Below are positions 28,561 through 37,935 of a DNA stretch of 64,000 bases, piece by piece (position 1 is the stretch's first letter; each line of letters starts with the position of its first letter). The DNA comes from Crocinitomicaceae bacterium (GTDB lineage Bacteria; Bacteroidota; Bacteroidia; Flavobacteriales_D; Crocinitomicaceae). The notes under the pieces were generated by a model that saw only the letters and a list, made by a program, of their open reading frames with translations, was not told where the DNA came from and did no database searches. The stretch covers positions 1 to 64,000 of the forward strand of contig JAURMC010000014.1 in NCBI GenBank assembly GCA_030830895.1, read 5' to 3'. The translations under genes and the position numbers were made by a program.

Positions 28561-30777
28561 TTAATGTTGATTGATAGCCCCTTTTTCACCTTGAGGAATA
28601 TCGAAAACCCAATCATAAAATCCTATAAAATGGCTTCCTGAAAAACCCATTTTCCTATAATGAGACAACGGAAAGGTCAACCTATTTTGTGCAGACAACC
28701 CCGTAACTTTGGTTTGAGGGGCTACGCCATCCTGAAGACAAGGAGCTTGCCTTCTGGCCCCTTTTGGAATACTTCCATATTGGTAAATAGCCTTCCACTC
28801 GGACTGAATTATTTTTCCTGATTCTGCATTCTCCGGTGCAAATACATAGCATTCCCCAAAAACACATTTATCGCGCATTGACTCAATAATTCCCAAGGCA
28901 TACGCATAGCCCATGCTATGGGCTACTATAAATAGTGTATCATTTCCTGAGTTTCCTGGAACTTCATTGAGTAGCTGGAATAAATTTTTACCTGCAATCC
29001 GACCGTTTTTTCGACGAAGATTAAATCCAGGTTTATTAGCTTTAAAAGGTAACATTTTTAGTGTTTCTATTTGTTTGCCATTGGCTGTTTTAGCGTACTT
29101 ACATCGATGCATCCCCTTACATGCCTTGGGGTATTCAGCTACGGCCTTTGCGAAGTTAAACAAGGATCCATAGTTTGAAGTTGCAACGGAATGGTGGCCA
29201 TCGGCATAGTAAACTTCATTCGGTTTAATGCGTTCAATAATTCGTTGATCGAAATTTCCCCATGGTTTCCAATATTGAAATCGATCGGATGTCAGTAATA
29301 CATTAGTGGAATTAGGGAATTCAACGCCATTATTTCCTATTTGCATCAATGCATGTTCGGGAGTTAGGCCATTTGCAACCGGTCGATATCCATTTACAAA
29401 AACAAGAATACGCCGGGCAGGATCCGTTTCGATAAATTTATGAGTAATGTTTACTTTGGAGTAATTATATACCTCTTCCCTCACAAAATCACCTTGCTCA
29501 TCGATAATTTTGTAAACGAGCAAATGTGTCTGGGCTTTTCCATGAAAAGTCCTGATTTTTAACTGGTCTGAATCGTATAAGAACTTCATTGAAATAACCT
29601 TCCCGTGGGATTTTCTAACTGCAAAATACAACACGTGCTTTAGCCGCTTCATTTCCCATCGGTTTTTCCGTTTCACATAAGTTTCCCAATATGCATGCGT
29701 AGCTTGCTGATTGACAACCGAATTATTAGAAGTAAGATGATGAAGAAACTGTTTGGTATCTAATTTTCCTACCCGACTGTATGAGGAGGAATTAAAAAAT
29801 TGATTTTTATACCATTGATCTGTCGTGAAAAACACCAATACACCAATAATAAAAAATATAGCCCATAACACCATTCTCAGGAAAAAATATGCCAATTTGG
29901 AGCGTAATTTTATACTTTTTTCTGCACGCTCATTAACTTTTTTTCTAAAGATTAGCATAATAAAGAAGGCCAAGAATACCAAACCTACATGAATCGGAGC
30001 GATGAATCGCGTATCGGTACGATAAAAAGGTCTAAGCCAGTAACTGTCAACGTCTAAATTCACTTTGCCTGCATTTCGCTTGAAGGGCATGAAAAGATTC
30101 CCAGCTATTGTTGAATCATTATTTTCTTCCCATAAGGCAAATGCCACCAATCCATTGTTCGATCCCAATTTCTCCGTATCATCGTGAAATAGAAAATAAG
30201 ATTCTTTATAATTGTTTAATGAATCCTTGGTGCCTAATTGTTCCGAAAGTGAATCTAAGGCCTTTTTATAATCCCCTTCTTGATCAGATGCTGATAATAA
30301 AAAATACTTTGAAAACCGTAAGGTAAATGTCTCTGCCGGCAATGAAGAAATGAACATAATGTGTTTTCCTGAAATAGCAAATCCAGTATACAAGGAGTCA
30401 ACAAAATTAGACCCTACAAACACATAGTAATCCATGTTGGATCGGGAATGTGACGAATTGAAAAATCCATCCCTTATGACCCTCATTTCTGTTGAAAAAA
30501 ATGGAATTGAATCGCGGTACTCAATCCTTGGCAACTTCCCGATACGAGGATGTTTACGTTGTTCAATATTCACCGCTACCTTGTAGGAGCGAGCAATTTG
30601 CTGTATTTCGATGATTTGCTCAGGGCTTAGTGCGGCACCATCATCGGTTTGAATAAAATGGATCTGCAACGGTCTTTGGGTAAACGCAAATCCTGAGAAA
30701 AAAATAAAAAATAAAAGAAAAAAACTCGCCCTAAAGTTAGAGGTGTAAAAATGCTTTTTTTGATAGTAACTCATCAT
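28561..30777 (-). CDS. Membrane protein with C-terminal alpha/beta-hydrolase-like domain
   Basis: N-terminal hydrophobic segment, internal TM pair, C-terminal FIVAHSMGYAYALGIIESM nucleophile-elbow-like motif. Confidence 0.6.
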   Translation of the reverse strand: MMSYYQKKHFYTSNFRASFFLLFFIFFSGFAFTQRPLQIHFIQTDDGAALSPEQIIEIQQIARSYKVAVNIEQRKHPRIGKLPRIEYRDSIPFFSTEMRVIRDGFFNSSHSRSNMDYYVFVGSNFVDSLYTGFAISGKHIMFISSLPAETFTLRFSKYFLLSASDQEGDYKKALDSLSEQLGTKDSLNNYKESYFLFHDDTEKLGSNNGLVAFALWEENNDSTIAGNLFMPFKRNAGKVNLDVDSYWLRPFYRTDTRFIAPIHVGLVFLAFFIMLIFRKKVNERAEKSIKLRSKLAYFFLRMVLWAIFFIIGVLVFFTTDQWYKNQFFNSSSYSRVGKLDTKQFLHHLTSNNSVVNQQATHAYWETYVKRKNRWEMKRLKHVLYFAVRKSHGKVISMKFLYDSDQLKIRTFHGKAQTHLLVYKIIDEQGDFVREEVYNYSKVNITHKFIETDPARRILVFVNGYRPVANGLTPEHALMQIGNNGVEFPNSTNVLLTSDRFQYWKPWGNFDQRIIERIKPNEVYYADGHHSVATSNYGSLFNFAKAVAEYPKACKGMHRCKYAKTANGKQIETLKMLPFKANKPGFNLRRKNGRIAGKNLFQLLNEVPGNSGNDTLFIVAHSMGYAYALGIIESMRDKCVFGECYVFAPENAESGKIIQSEWKAIYQYGSIPKGARRQAPCLQDGVAPQTKVTGLSAQNRLTFPLSHYRKMGFSGSHFIGFYDWVFDIPQGEKGAINQH

Positions 30778-31084
30778 TGGTTTCACGGTAATTTGGATCA
30801 TCTATACAACAATCAACCGGACATACCGCAGCGCACTGTGGTTCGTCATGAAATCCAACACATTCTGTACATTTATTGTGTGTAATGTAGTAAACATCCA
30901 TACTTACCGGTGCATTTGCTGCTGCCGCATCAATAGAAACCCCCTTTGGAGTGGTAATCAATCCAGACAACGATGTGCCATCCGAATATTTCCACTCAGC
31001 ACCCCCTTCATAAATTGCATTATTCGGACACTCTGGCTCACAAGCCCCACAATTAATGCATTCGTCAGTAATCATTATTGCCAT
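30737..31084 (-). CDS. 4Fe-4S dicluster ferredoxin
   Basis: CINCGACEPECPN and CTECVGFHDEPQCAAVCPVDCC; start MAIMITDE at 31084. Confidence 0.93.
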   Translation of the reverse strand: MAIMITDECINCGACEPECPNNAIYEGGAEWKYSDGTSLSGLITTPKGVSIDAAAANAPVSMDVYYITHNKCTECVGFHDEPQCAAVCPVDCCIDDPNYRETNDELLSKKAFLHL

Positions 31085-31179
31085 GACAATTCCTTTTATA
31101 ATTTGCAAATATACACCAGCTTTGCTAAAACCGCATCATTTGAACAATAGCTAAACGAACTTTACATTACTTTTGTTCG

Positions 31180-32223
31180 ATGACTCGACAGCAACTTATC
31201 ACAGACCTTGCTACACTTGGACCATGGATTGAGTGTCTTAGCTCATCAGATCCGGCCCCTTCAGAAGTAATTTCCCAAGAATTAACAGAGGCATTCAAGG
31301 CGATCATTACCCAAGAAATCAACAGAAATGGATGGTTTGAACCTCAAGAAGTAAGGAATTCACTAAAGGGCGTTTCTAGCTGGCTACATAATGCAGTCTT
31401 AACTTCATTTTCAAGTCCCTATGCGTTTCAATCATTCCGTCCGACCCTTGGATTAATCCTTGCTGGGAATATACCATTGGTTGGTTTCCATGATATATTA
31501 TGCGGATTGCTAAGCGGTTATAAGCTTCAAATCAAATTAAGTTCAGAAGACCAACAACTCATTCCGTTAATCATCCAAGGGTTGATATCACTTAATCCAG
31601 CTTATGCCGAATGGATTCAGATTAATCCGAAAAAGCTGAGCGGCTTTGATGCGGTTATAGGAACAGGAAGTGACTCCACCCTACTTCATCTAAAATCTTA
31701 TTTCAAGAACAAACCGCATTTACTACGAGGTAACCGCACTTCTGTTGCAATCCTAAAAGGGAATGAAACGCCGGAAGAATTACATGCATTGGGAAAGGAC
31801 ATTTTCCAATACTTTGGTAGGGGATGTCGCAACGTAACTCATCTAATTGTACCTGAAGGATATTCATTCGATGCTTTTTTTGAGGCAATATTGCCATTTC
31901 AATCGGTCATTCAAAACAAAAAATATGGCAACAATTACGATTATAACCGGGCGATTCACCTATTGAGTAATCAGGACTTATTAGACAATGGATTTTTACT
32001 ACTTATGGAGTCTAATGCGTTGCATCCTCCGCTCGCAATGATTCATTATCACACCTATTCTAATATTTCACAAGCGATAGACTACATCGCTGCGAATCGT
32101 GATAAAATCCAATGCATCTCTGGAACTGATTTGGTAAAATTTGGAACAACGCAAGAACCGAGCATAGATGATTTTGCCGATGGAATTAATACCATGGAAT
32201 GGTTAGAACATGCATTAAAATAA
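31180..32223 (+). CDS. Acyl-CoA reductase (LuxC-like)
   Basis: GLILAGNIPLVGFHDILCGLLSGYK, VIGTGSDST, GNRTSVAIL, GRGCRNVTHLIVPEGY. Confidence 0.85.
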   Translation: MTRQQLITDLATLGPWIECLSSSDPAPSEVISQELTEAFKAIITQEINRNGWFEPQEVRNSLKGVSSWLHNAVLTSFSSPYAFQSFRPTLGLILAGNIPLVGFHDILCGLLSGYKLQIKLSSEDQQLIPLIIQGLISLNPAYAEWIQINPKKLSGFDAVIGTGSDSTLLHLKSYFKNKPHLLRGNRTSVAILKGNETPEELHALGKDIFQYFGRGCRNVTHLIVPEGYSFDAFFEAILPFQSVIQNKKYGNNYDYNRAIHLLSNQDLLDNGFLLLMESNALHPPLAMIHYHTYSNISQAIDYIAANRDKIQCISGTDLVKFGTTQEPSIDDFADGINTMEWLEHALK

Positions 32224-32247
32224 GATCGTTTTTCTACCTTTGCAGGT

Positions 32248-33039
32248 ATGGCGGTATTTGGAGATTCAATTAAATATAAGACTGCAGCAGAAATTGCAAT
32301 TATGCGGGAGGCAGCACAGATTGTAAGCCGTACGCTTGGAGAGGTTGCAAAGCACATGAAACCCGGAATAACTCCTGCCTTTCTTGATGAACTGGCTGAA
32401 AATTTCATCCGTGCTCAAGGGGCAATTCCCGGATTTAAAGGCCTATATGGTTGTCCAAGCACCTTGCTCATTTCTATCAATGAAGAAGTTGTGCATGGGC
32501 TTCCAACCCAACGTCCGATTCAATCCGGAGATATTGTTTCCGTTGATTGTGGTTCCCTGTACAAAGGTTATTATGGCGACCATGCCTATACCTTTGAAGT
32601 AGGCGAAGTTAGCGAGGAAAAACGCAAACTGTGCGCGGTCACCAAAGAATGCCTATACCTCGGAATCGAAGCCTGTAACACCTCAAATCGTATTGAGGAT
32701 ATTGGATATGCCATTCAGCAACACGCCGAAAAAAATGGGTTTAGCGTGGTACGCGATTTAGTAGGCCATGGCTTAGGAACCAAACTTCACGAAGAACCAC
32801 AAGTTCCTAACTATGGCAGACAAGGGCGTGGAAAACGTATTCAAAATGGTCTTACAATTGCCATAGAACCGATGATTAACATGGGGAAATTTAAAGTTAA
32901 AACCTTAGATGACCAATGGACTATTGTTACCGAAGATGGCTTGCCTAGTGCTCACTTTGAACACGATGTGGCGGTAATTGACGGAAAAGCTGAAATTCTA
33001 TCGACTTTTGATTATATATACGAAGCACTCAACGTATAA
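32248..33039 (+). CDS. map: Type I methionine aminopeptidase
   Basis: VSVDCGSLYKGYYGDHAYTF, VGHGLGTKLHEEPQVPNYG, GLTIAIEPMINMG. Confidence 0.96.
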   Translation: MAVFGDSIKYKTAAEIAIMREAAQIVSRTLGEVAKHMKPGITPAFLDELAENFIRAQGAIPGFKGLYGCPSTLLISINEEVVHGLPTQRPIQSGDIVSVDCGSLYKGYYGDHAYTFEVGEVSEEKRKLCAVTKECLYLGIEACNTSNRIEDIGYAIQQHAEKNGFSVVRDLVGHGLGTKLHEEPQVPNYGRQGRGKRIQNGLTIAIEPMINMGKFKVKTLDDQWTIVTEDGLPSAHFEHDVAVIDGKAEILSTFDYIYEALNV

Positions 33040-33593
33040 TGGAAAAAACTGTTCGAATAGCGCTTATCGGTTTTTTAATTGTAATGGCCTATGCAACAAG
33101 TATCTATTTAGATGCGGGATCTTGGATTGTCCCATTTCCGATATTCAGCTATATATTATTGGTCGTAGTGATTGCAAGTGCCGTTAAACTTAATGATAGG
33201 TACAGCGCATTTGTACCATTATTAACATGTATTATTCTTCGTTGCTTAGGTAATCCATTTACCTACACGTTTTTTCTAGATGAATCCTCCTACCTAGAAT
33301 TTACCGACGGAATTACGCTTTCCATTTTCCGCATTCTTGAAACAATTAGCGTATTACCGTTGGTAGTTTTTACTATTGGAATTAAACGAATTCAAAATAA
33401 AATTACCGCCTTGGCAATTTGCGCACTCTATATCCTTACCTTGATCCCACCATTAGAATTATTCAATTATGTATTCTTTACAGGGTTTGTTGTTACTTTA
33501 ATGTATCTAAAAAATCAGCACGTAAGTATCCCTGCCCTGGTGCTTTTAGCAATCTTTGATCTCTTGGAAGGATACAGCGTATTATTGGCTTAA
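33039..33593 (+). CDS. Hypothetical integral membrane protein
   Basis: Multiple hydrophobic segments; start overlaps the stop of map. Confidence 0.6.
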   Translation: MEKTVRIALIGFLIVMAYATSIYLDAGSWIVPFPIFSYILLVVVIASAVKLNDRYSAFVPLLTCIILRCLGNPFTYTFFLDESSYLEFTDGITLSIFRILETISVLPLVVFTIGIKRIQNKITALAICALYILTLIPPLELFNYVFFTGFVVTLMYLKNQHVSIPALVLLAIFDLLEGYSVLLA

Positions 33594-33717
33594 TCCCCGG
33601 TAAATAATTGGATTATGATATTCCAATTTTTCACCAGAGCATTGTTCATTTGGCATCTTGTGTTAAATGGTTTCGCCGGATTTCATAAATACGTATGTTT
33701 GCCAGGAATTGTAACTC

Positions 33718-34689
33718 CTACTCCACCATTTGATTACAGCCACGGACGTCGGCATGATTTACACGGCCTTCGAGTAGGAAACCGCCCGGTACGAGTTTGC
33801 CCAAATCGTCGGTGGCAATGAAACTGCAGCTATTGAGGTTGGCTAAATCAATGATGTTAATCGCTCCACGCTGTCCCTCGGGCACAAGGACAAGAGGATC
33901 ACTCACGTCGCGCAACACTACCCGCATCCATGATGGCGTGCGGAAGATCAAATCCGGTCCGCAATACCCTTGCGATAAGAGTTCGGTCATGCCGTATTCG
34001 GAATGAATCTCGGATGTGTTCAACCCCTGTTTCAAGGCTTCGTGCAATTCAGGTTTCGTGAGCTCTTTGCGTCTGCCCTTCATGCCTCCGGTTTCAACCA
34101 CTACCGCGCGCGAAAAATCTTTGCCTTGCTCAGCTAGGTCTAATAAGGCATAAGAAACCCCGAACAGCATGCATTTTCTTCCCGAAGCCAACGCTTGAAA
34201 ATACCGTTCGTGGACATGCTCCATTTCGTTCAGGACAAATCCCGACAGTGGATGGGCACTTTGCGTAATCAATCCTTCTACCATGTTGACCAACCCTGAA
34301 TTGCCTTGTTCCAAATAATTCGGCAACAAGGCCAAAATCACCCACTCTTTTGGGTTTCCAAAATATTGCTGGAAACCAAGGGAATAACTTTGTTGATACA
34401 AGCTAGGATCGGTTACGATGTGTTTACTCCTGCCCTGCTCCCCTGTACCGCTACTCATAAAGACCAAGGGTTTTTCAGGAACTGGCATAGAAACCACCTC
34501 TACCTCTTTAAAAAAACGAATGGGCAGAAAAGGAATATCCTCTAAGGCGTTGATTTCTTCCACCTTCATAAGCCGAGCAAATTCGCGGTAAATAGCACAA
34601 TTTTCCAATTGAAAGCGCGCCACTTCGACCGCCAAGGAACGGAATTCAGCTTCGCCCTTGATTTCAAATATTCGCGACGGTTGAATCAT
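33718..34689 (-). CDS. LuxE/PaaK-like acyl-protein synthetase / acyltransferase
   Basis: IPFLPIRFFKEVEVV, VFMSSGTGEQGRSKHIV (AMP-binding P-loop-like), HSEYGMTELLSQGY; start MIQPSRIF at 34689. Confidence 0.8.
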   Translation of the reverse strand: MIQPSRIFEIKGEAEFRSLAVEVARFQLENCAIYREFARLMKVEEINALEDIPFLPIRFFKEVEVVSMPVPEKPLVFMSSGTGEQGRSKHIVTDPSLYQQSYSLGFQQYFGNPKEWVILALLPNYLEQGNSGLVNMVEGLITQSAHPLSGFVLNEMEHVHERYFQALASGRKCMLFGVSYALLDLAEQGKDFSRAVVVETGGMKGRRKELTKPELHEALKQGLNTSEIHSEYGMTELLSQGYCGPDLIFRTPSWMRVVLRDVSDPLVLVPEGQRGAINIIDLANLNSCSFIATDDLGKLVPGGFLLEGRVNHADVRGCNQMVE

Positions 34690-34770
34690 AAGACAAAAGT
34701 ACGAAGTTCTCCTAGAATCAGCGGTTTTCCCTAACTTTGAACTTTCCAAACTGCGAATTGTTTCAAATCC

Positions 34771-35796
34771 ATGAAAAAGACCTGTGTGCTCCTGATCCAA
34801 CTTGGTACGCCCGATAGCCCAAAAACCTCTGATGTTCGACGTTACCTCTCCGAATTCCTCAACGACCCTCGTGTCATTGATATACCTTGGTTGGCACGTA
34901 AGATTCTAGTAAACGGCATCATCGTTCCTTTTCGTGCCCCCAAATCGGCCAAGATTTATAAAGAGTTATGGGAGCAGGGCAATGGTGTTTCTCCGTTATT
35001 AACCTACACCCAAAACGTCTGTAAATTACTTCAAGAAGAATACAACCAAGACGAAGTTACCGTTGAATTTGCCATGCGATACCAGAATCCATCGCTGGAT
35101 TCGGTTTTGGAACGCATGCGTTTGGCTAATTACGATCGCATTGTGTTGTTTCCATTATTTCCTCAATATGCAAGTGCTTCGTCCGGGTCAGCCCTAGAAA
35201 AAGCCATGCGCATTATTTCATCGTGGTGGGTTATACCTGAGGTGGTTGCAGCAGGACAGTTTTATAATAACCCCTACTACATTGAGAATATCGTAGAAAA
35301 TACGAAGGCATTTGACCTGAATTCATACGACCATATTTTGTTCTCCTATCACGGCTTGCCCGAACGTCAAGTAGACAAAGTCTATGAAGGAACCGATTTG
35401 TGCGGGGATCAACCCTGTGAAACAGAACTCAACGATAAAAATAAAATGTGCTACAAGGCCACTTGTTATGCCACCACCCGACTTATTGTGGAAAAACTTG
35501 GACTGAAGGAAGACCAATACACCGTATGTTTTCAATCGCGACTTGACAAAAAATGGCTCGAGCCTTTCTCGGATAAAATTGTGGAAGAACATGCTAAAAA
35601 AGGAGCCAAACGCTTGTTGGTGTTTAGTCCGGCCTTCGTTGCAGATTGTTTAGAGACACTCATTGAAATCGGAAGTGAATACCAAGAGATTTTTGAGGAA
35701 CACGGTGGAGAAAAAGTTGATTTGGTTCCAAGCAACAACGATCACCCACTTTTTATCCAAGCCTTGAAACACCAATTAAAGGAATTAGGGATTTAG
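34771..35796 (+). CDS. hemH: Ferrochelatase
   Basis: VLLIQLGTPDSPKTSDVRRYLSEFLNDPRVIDIP, LFSYHGLPERQV, FVADCLETLIEIG. Confidence 0.96.
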   Translation: MKKTCVLLIQLGTPDSPKTSDVRRYLSEFLNDPRVIDIPWLARKILVNGIIVPFRAPKSAKIYKELWEQGNGVSPLLTYTQNVCKLLQEEYNQDEVTVEFAMRYQNPSLDSVLERMRLANYDRIVLFPLFPQYASASSGSALEKAMRIISSWWVIPEVVAAGQFYNNPYYIENIVENTKAFDLNSYDHILFSYHGLPERQVDKVYEGTDLCGDQPCETELNDKNKMCYKATCYATTRLIVEKLGLKEDQYTVCFQSRLDKKWLEPFSDKIVEEHAKKGAKRLLVFSPAFVADCLETLIEIGSEYQEIFEEHGGEKVDLVPSNNDHPLFIQALKHQLKELGI

Positions 35797-35826
35797 TTTG
35801 AAATCCTTGATTAATCACTATTTTTG
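35797..35826 (+). promoter_or_regulatory. Bacteroidota-type promoter upstream of ahcY
   Basis: TTTG (35797-35800), 18-nt spacer, TAttTTTG (35819-35826), 17 nt before ATG. Confidence 0.5.
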
Positions 35827-35843
35827 CACTGAAATAAAATACA

Positions 35844-37157
35844 ATGAATAATACCACAGAAAAACTAAATTACAAAGTAAAAGACATCTCCTTGGCCGAA
35901 TGGGGACGTAAAGAAATAAAGTTAGCGGAAGCTGAAATGCCAGGGTTAATGGCTTTGCGTGAAGAATACGGTTCGTCAAAGCCTTTGAACGGTGCACGAA
36001 TCGCAGGATGCTTACACATGACCATCCAAACAGCGGTTTTGATTGAGACCTTGGTGGAATTAGGTGCTGAAGTTACTTGGTCGTCTTGTAACATTTTCTC
36101 TACACAAGATCACGCAGCCGCAGCGATTGCAGCAGCAGGAATTCCAGTTTACGCTTGGAAAGGAATGAACGAAGAGGAATTTGATTGGTGTATCGAGCAA
36201 ACCTTATTTGCATTCGAAGGCGGTCAGCCCCTGAACATGATTTTGGACGACGGTGGCGACTTGACCAATATGGTATTCGACCGTTACCCAGAATTAACCG
36301 CAGGGATTAAAGGATTATCTGAAGAAACCACTACCGGAGTTCACCGCTTGTATGAGCGTAAGAAAAACGGAACCTTGGTGATGCCTGCTATCAACGTGAA
36401 TGACTCGGTTACCAAGTCTAAATTCGACAACAAATACGGATGTAAAGAATCCTTAGTGGATGCGATTCGTCGTGCTACGGATGTTATGATGGCTGGTAAA
36501 GTAGCCGTTGTATGTGGATATGGTGACGTTGGTAAAGGTTCTGCTGCCTCATTGCAAGGTTCAGGAGCTCGTGTTATTGTTACCGAAATCGACCCGATTT
36601 GTGCGCTTCAAGCAGCTATGGATGGATTTGAGGTCAAACGTTTAGATAGCGTGATTGGCTTAGCTGATATCATTGTAACCGCTACCGGAAACAAATCCAT
36701 AGTAACTGGTAAACATTTCGAAGCGATGAAAGACAAGGCAATTGTGTGTAACATCGGTCACTTCGACAACGAGATTGATATGGCTTGGTTGAACAGCAAG
36801 TACGGTTCCACCAAAATGGAAATTAAGCCACAGGTTGATTTGTACAATGTAAATGGAAATGATATCATCGTATTGGCTGAAGGGCGTTTGGTGAACTTAG
36901 GTTGCGCTACAGGCCACCCATCGTTTGTGATGTCCAATTCCTTCACCAACCAAACCCTAGCGCAATTGGAGCTATGGCATCATTCCGACAAGTACGAAAA
37001 CGATGTGTACACCTTGCCTAAGCATTTGGATGAGAAAGTAGCACGTCTTCATTTATCTAAAATCGGGGTTGAGTTGGAAGTGCTTTCAACCGAACAAGCT
37101 GATTACATTGGCGTGGATGTGAAAGGTCCATTTAAAACCGATCATTACAGATACTAA
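35844..37157 (+). CDS. ahcY: Adenosylhomocysteinase
   Basis: [38 protein letters not shown]-terminal [10 protein letters not shown]. Confidence 0.97.
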   Translation: MNNTTEKLNYKVKDISLAEWGRKEIKLAEAEMPGLMALREEYGSSKPLNGARIAGCLHMTIQTAVLIETLVELGAEVTWSSCNIFSTQDHAAAAIAAAGIPVYAWKGMNEEEFDWCIEQTLFAFEGGQPLNMILDDGGDLTNMVFDRYPELTAGIKGLSEETTTGVHRLYERKKNGTLVMPAINVNDSVTKSKFDNKYGCKESLVDAIRRATDVMMAGKVAVVCGYGDVGKGSAASLQGSGARVIVTEIDPICALQAAMDGFEVKRLDSVIGLADIIVTATGNKSIVTGKHFEAMKDKAIVCNIGHFDNEIDMAWLNSKYGSTKMEIKPQVDLYNVNGNDIIVLAEGRLVNLGCATGHPSFVMSNSFTNQTLAQLELWHHSDKYENDVYTLPKHLDEKVARLHLSKIGVELEVLSTEQADYIGVDVKGPFKTDHYRY

Positions 37158-37174
37158 GATTAGCGTTTTATAGG

Positions 37175-37202
37175 AAAAGCGGCCTCGGCCGCTTTTTTTT
37201 TG
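37175..37202 (+). terminator. Rho-independent terminator after ahcY
   Basis: aaaagcggcc-tc-ggccgctttttttt. Confidence 0.9.
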
Positions 37203-37235
37203 TGCCCTGTTACCGAGGAAATACTTGACAGTAGC

Positions 37236-37568
37236 TTAATACGTTAAAATTTCATTCAAGGTGGTATGGATTTGCTTTAATTCTGTTTTCGAAACACTCC
37301 CTACTCGCTCCAACAAGCGGTCCTTGGAAATGGATCTTACATGTAGCGTTAAAGCCTCTGAGGTATGTTTTAATCCATTGGATGGCGAAGGTTCCAACAC
37401 CACGTTTCCATGGTAATGCCTGATTTGCGTGGTCAAGGGTACACACACCACTACCTGAGCATGAACGTTGAGTAAATTACCGCTTATAATAATAACAGGA
37501 CGATAACCTGCTTGTTCGCTGCCTTTCACGGGGTTTAAATCCGTGAACCAAATTTCACCTTGCTTCAT
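37236..37568 (-). CDS. PemK/MazF-type toxin
   Basis: MKQGEIWFTDLNPVKGSEQAGYRPVIIISG and VVCVPLTTQI. Confidence 0.92.
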   Translation of the reverse strand: MKQGEIWFTDLNPVKGSEQAGYRPVIIISGNLLNVHAQVVVCVPLTTQIRHYHGNVVLEPSPSNGLKHTSEALTLHVRSISKDRLLERVGSVSKTELKQIHTTLNEILTY

Positions 37569-37801
37569 TCCTCAGCGAGTTGACTTAAATACTCCGCCAT
37601 TCCTTCTTCAGCGAGCATTTGAAGATCGGTGTCCGTCGCCATTTGCTTGTAGGATTTAACATACGCTGCGCGATTTAGTTGCTCTAGATAGATGCGAAGC
37701 GCACGTTCTATGAGGGTATTTTTAGGAACAGACAGTTCCTTGGCTTTTTGAGCAAGAGACTGCAGAAGATCATCAGGAAGTGAACTGGTGAAGGTTGACA
37801 T
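37565..37801 (-). CDS. Ribbon-helix-helix antitoxin
   Basis: STFTSSLPDDLLQSLAQKAKELSVPKNTLIERALRIYLE; ATGA overlap with the toxin start. Confidence 0.85.
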   Translation of the reverse strand: MSTFTSSLPDDLLQSLAQKAKELSVPKNTLIERALRIYLEQLNRAAYVKSYKQMATDTDLQMLAEEGMAEYLSQLAEE

Positions 37802-37935
37802 AATTATAATTTATATTTACCAAATACAAATATAAAAAATAGTTACGAAGGATAAAACCTATCACTCGTTTAAATTGTTAAAACCCTAAATCCAAGTTAT
37901 ATAAAATGAATGGCAACTGGGGTTTTCAACCAAAC

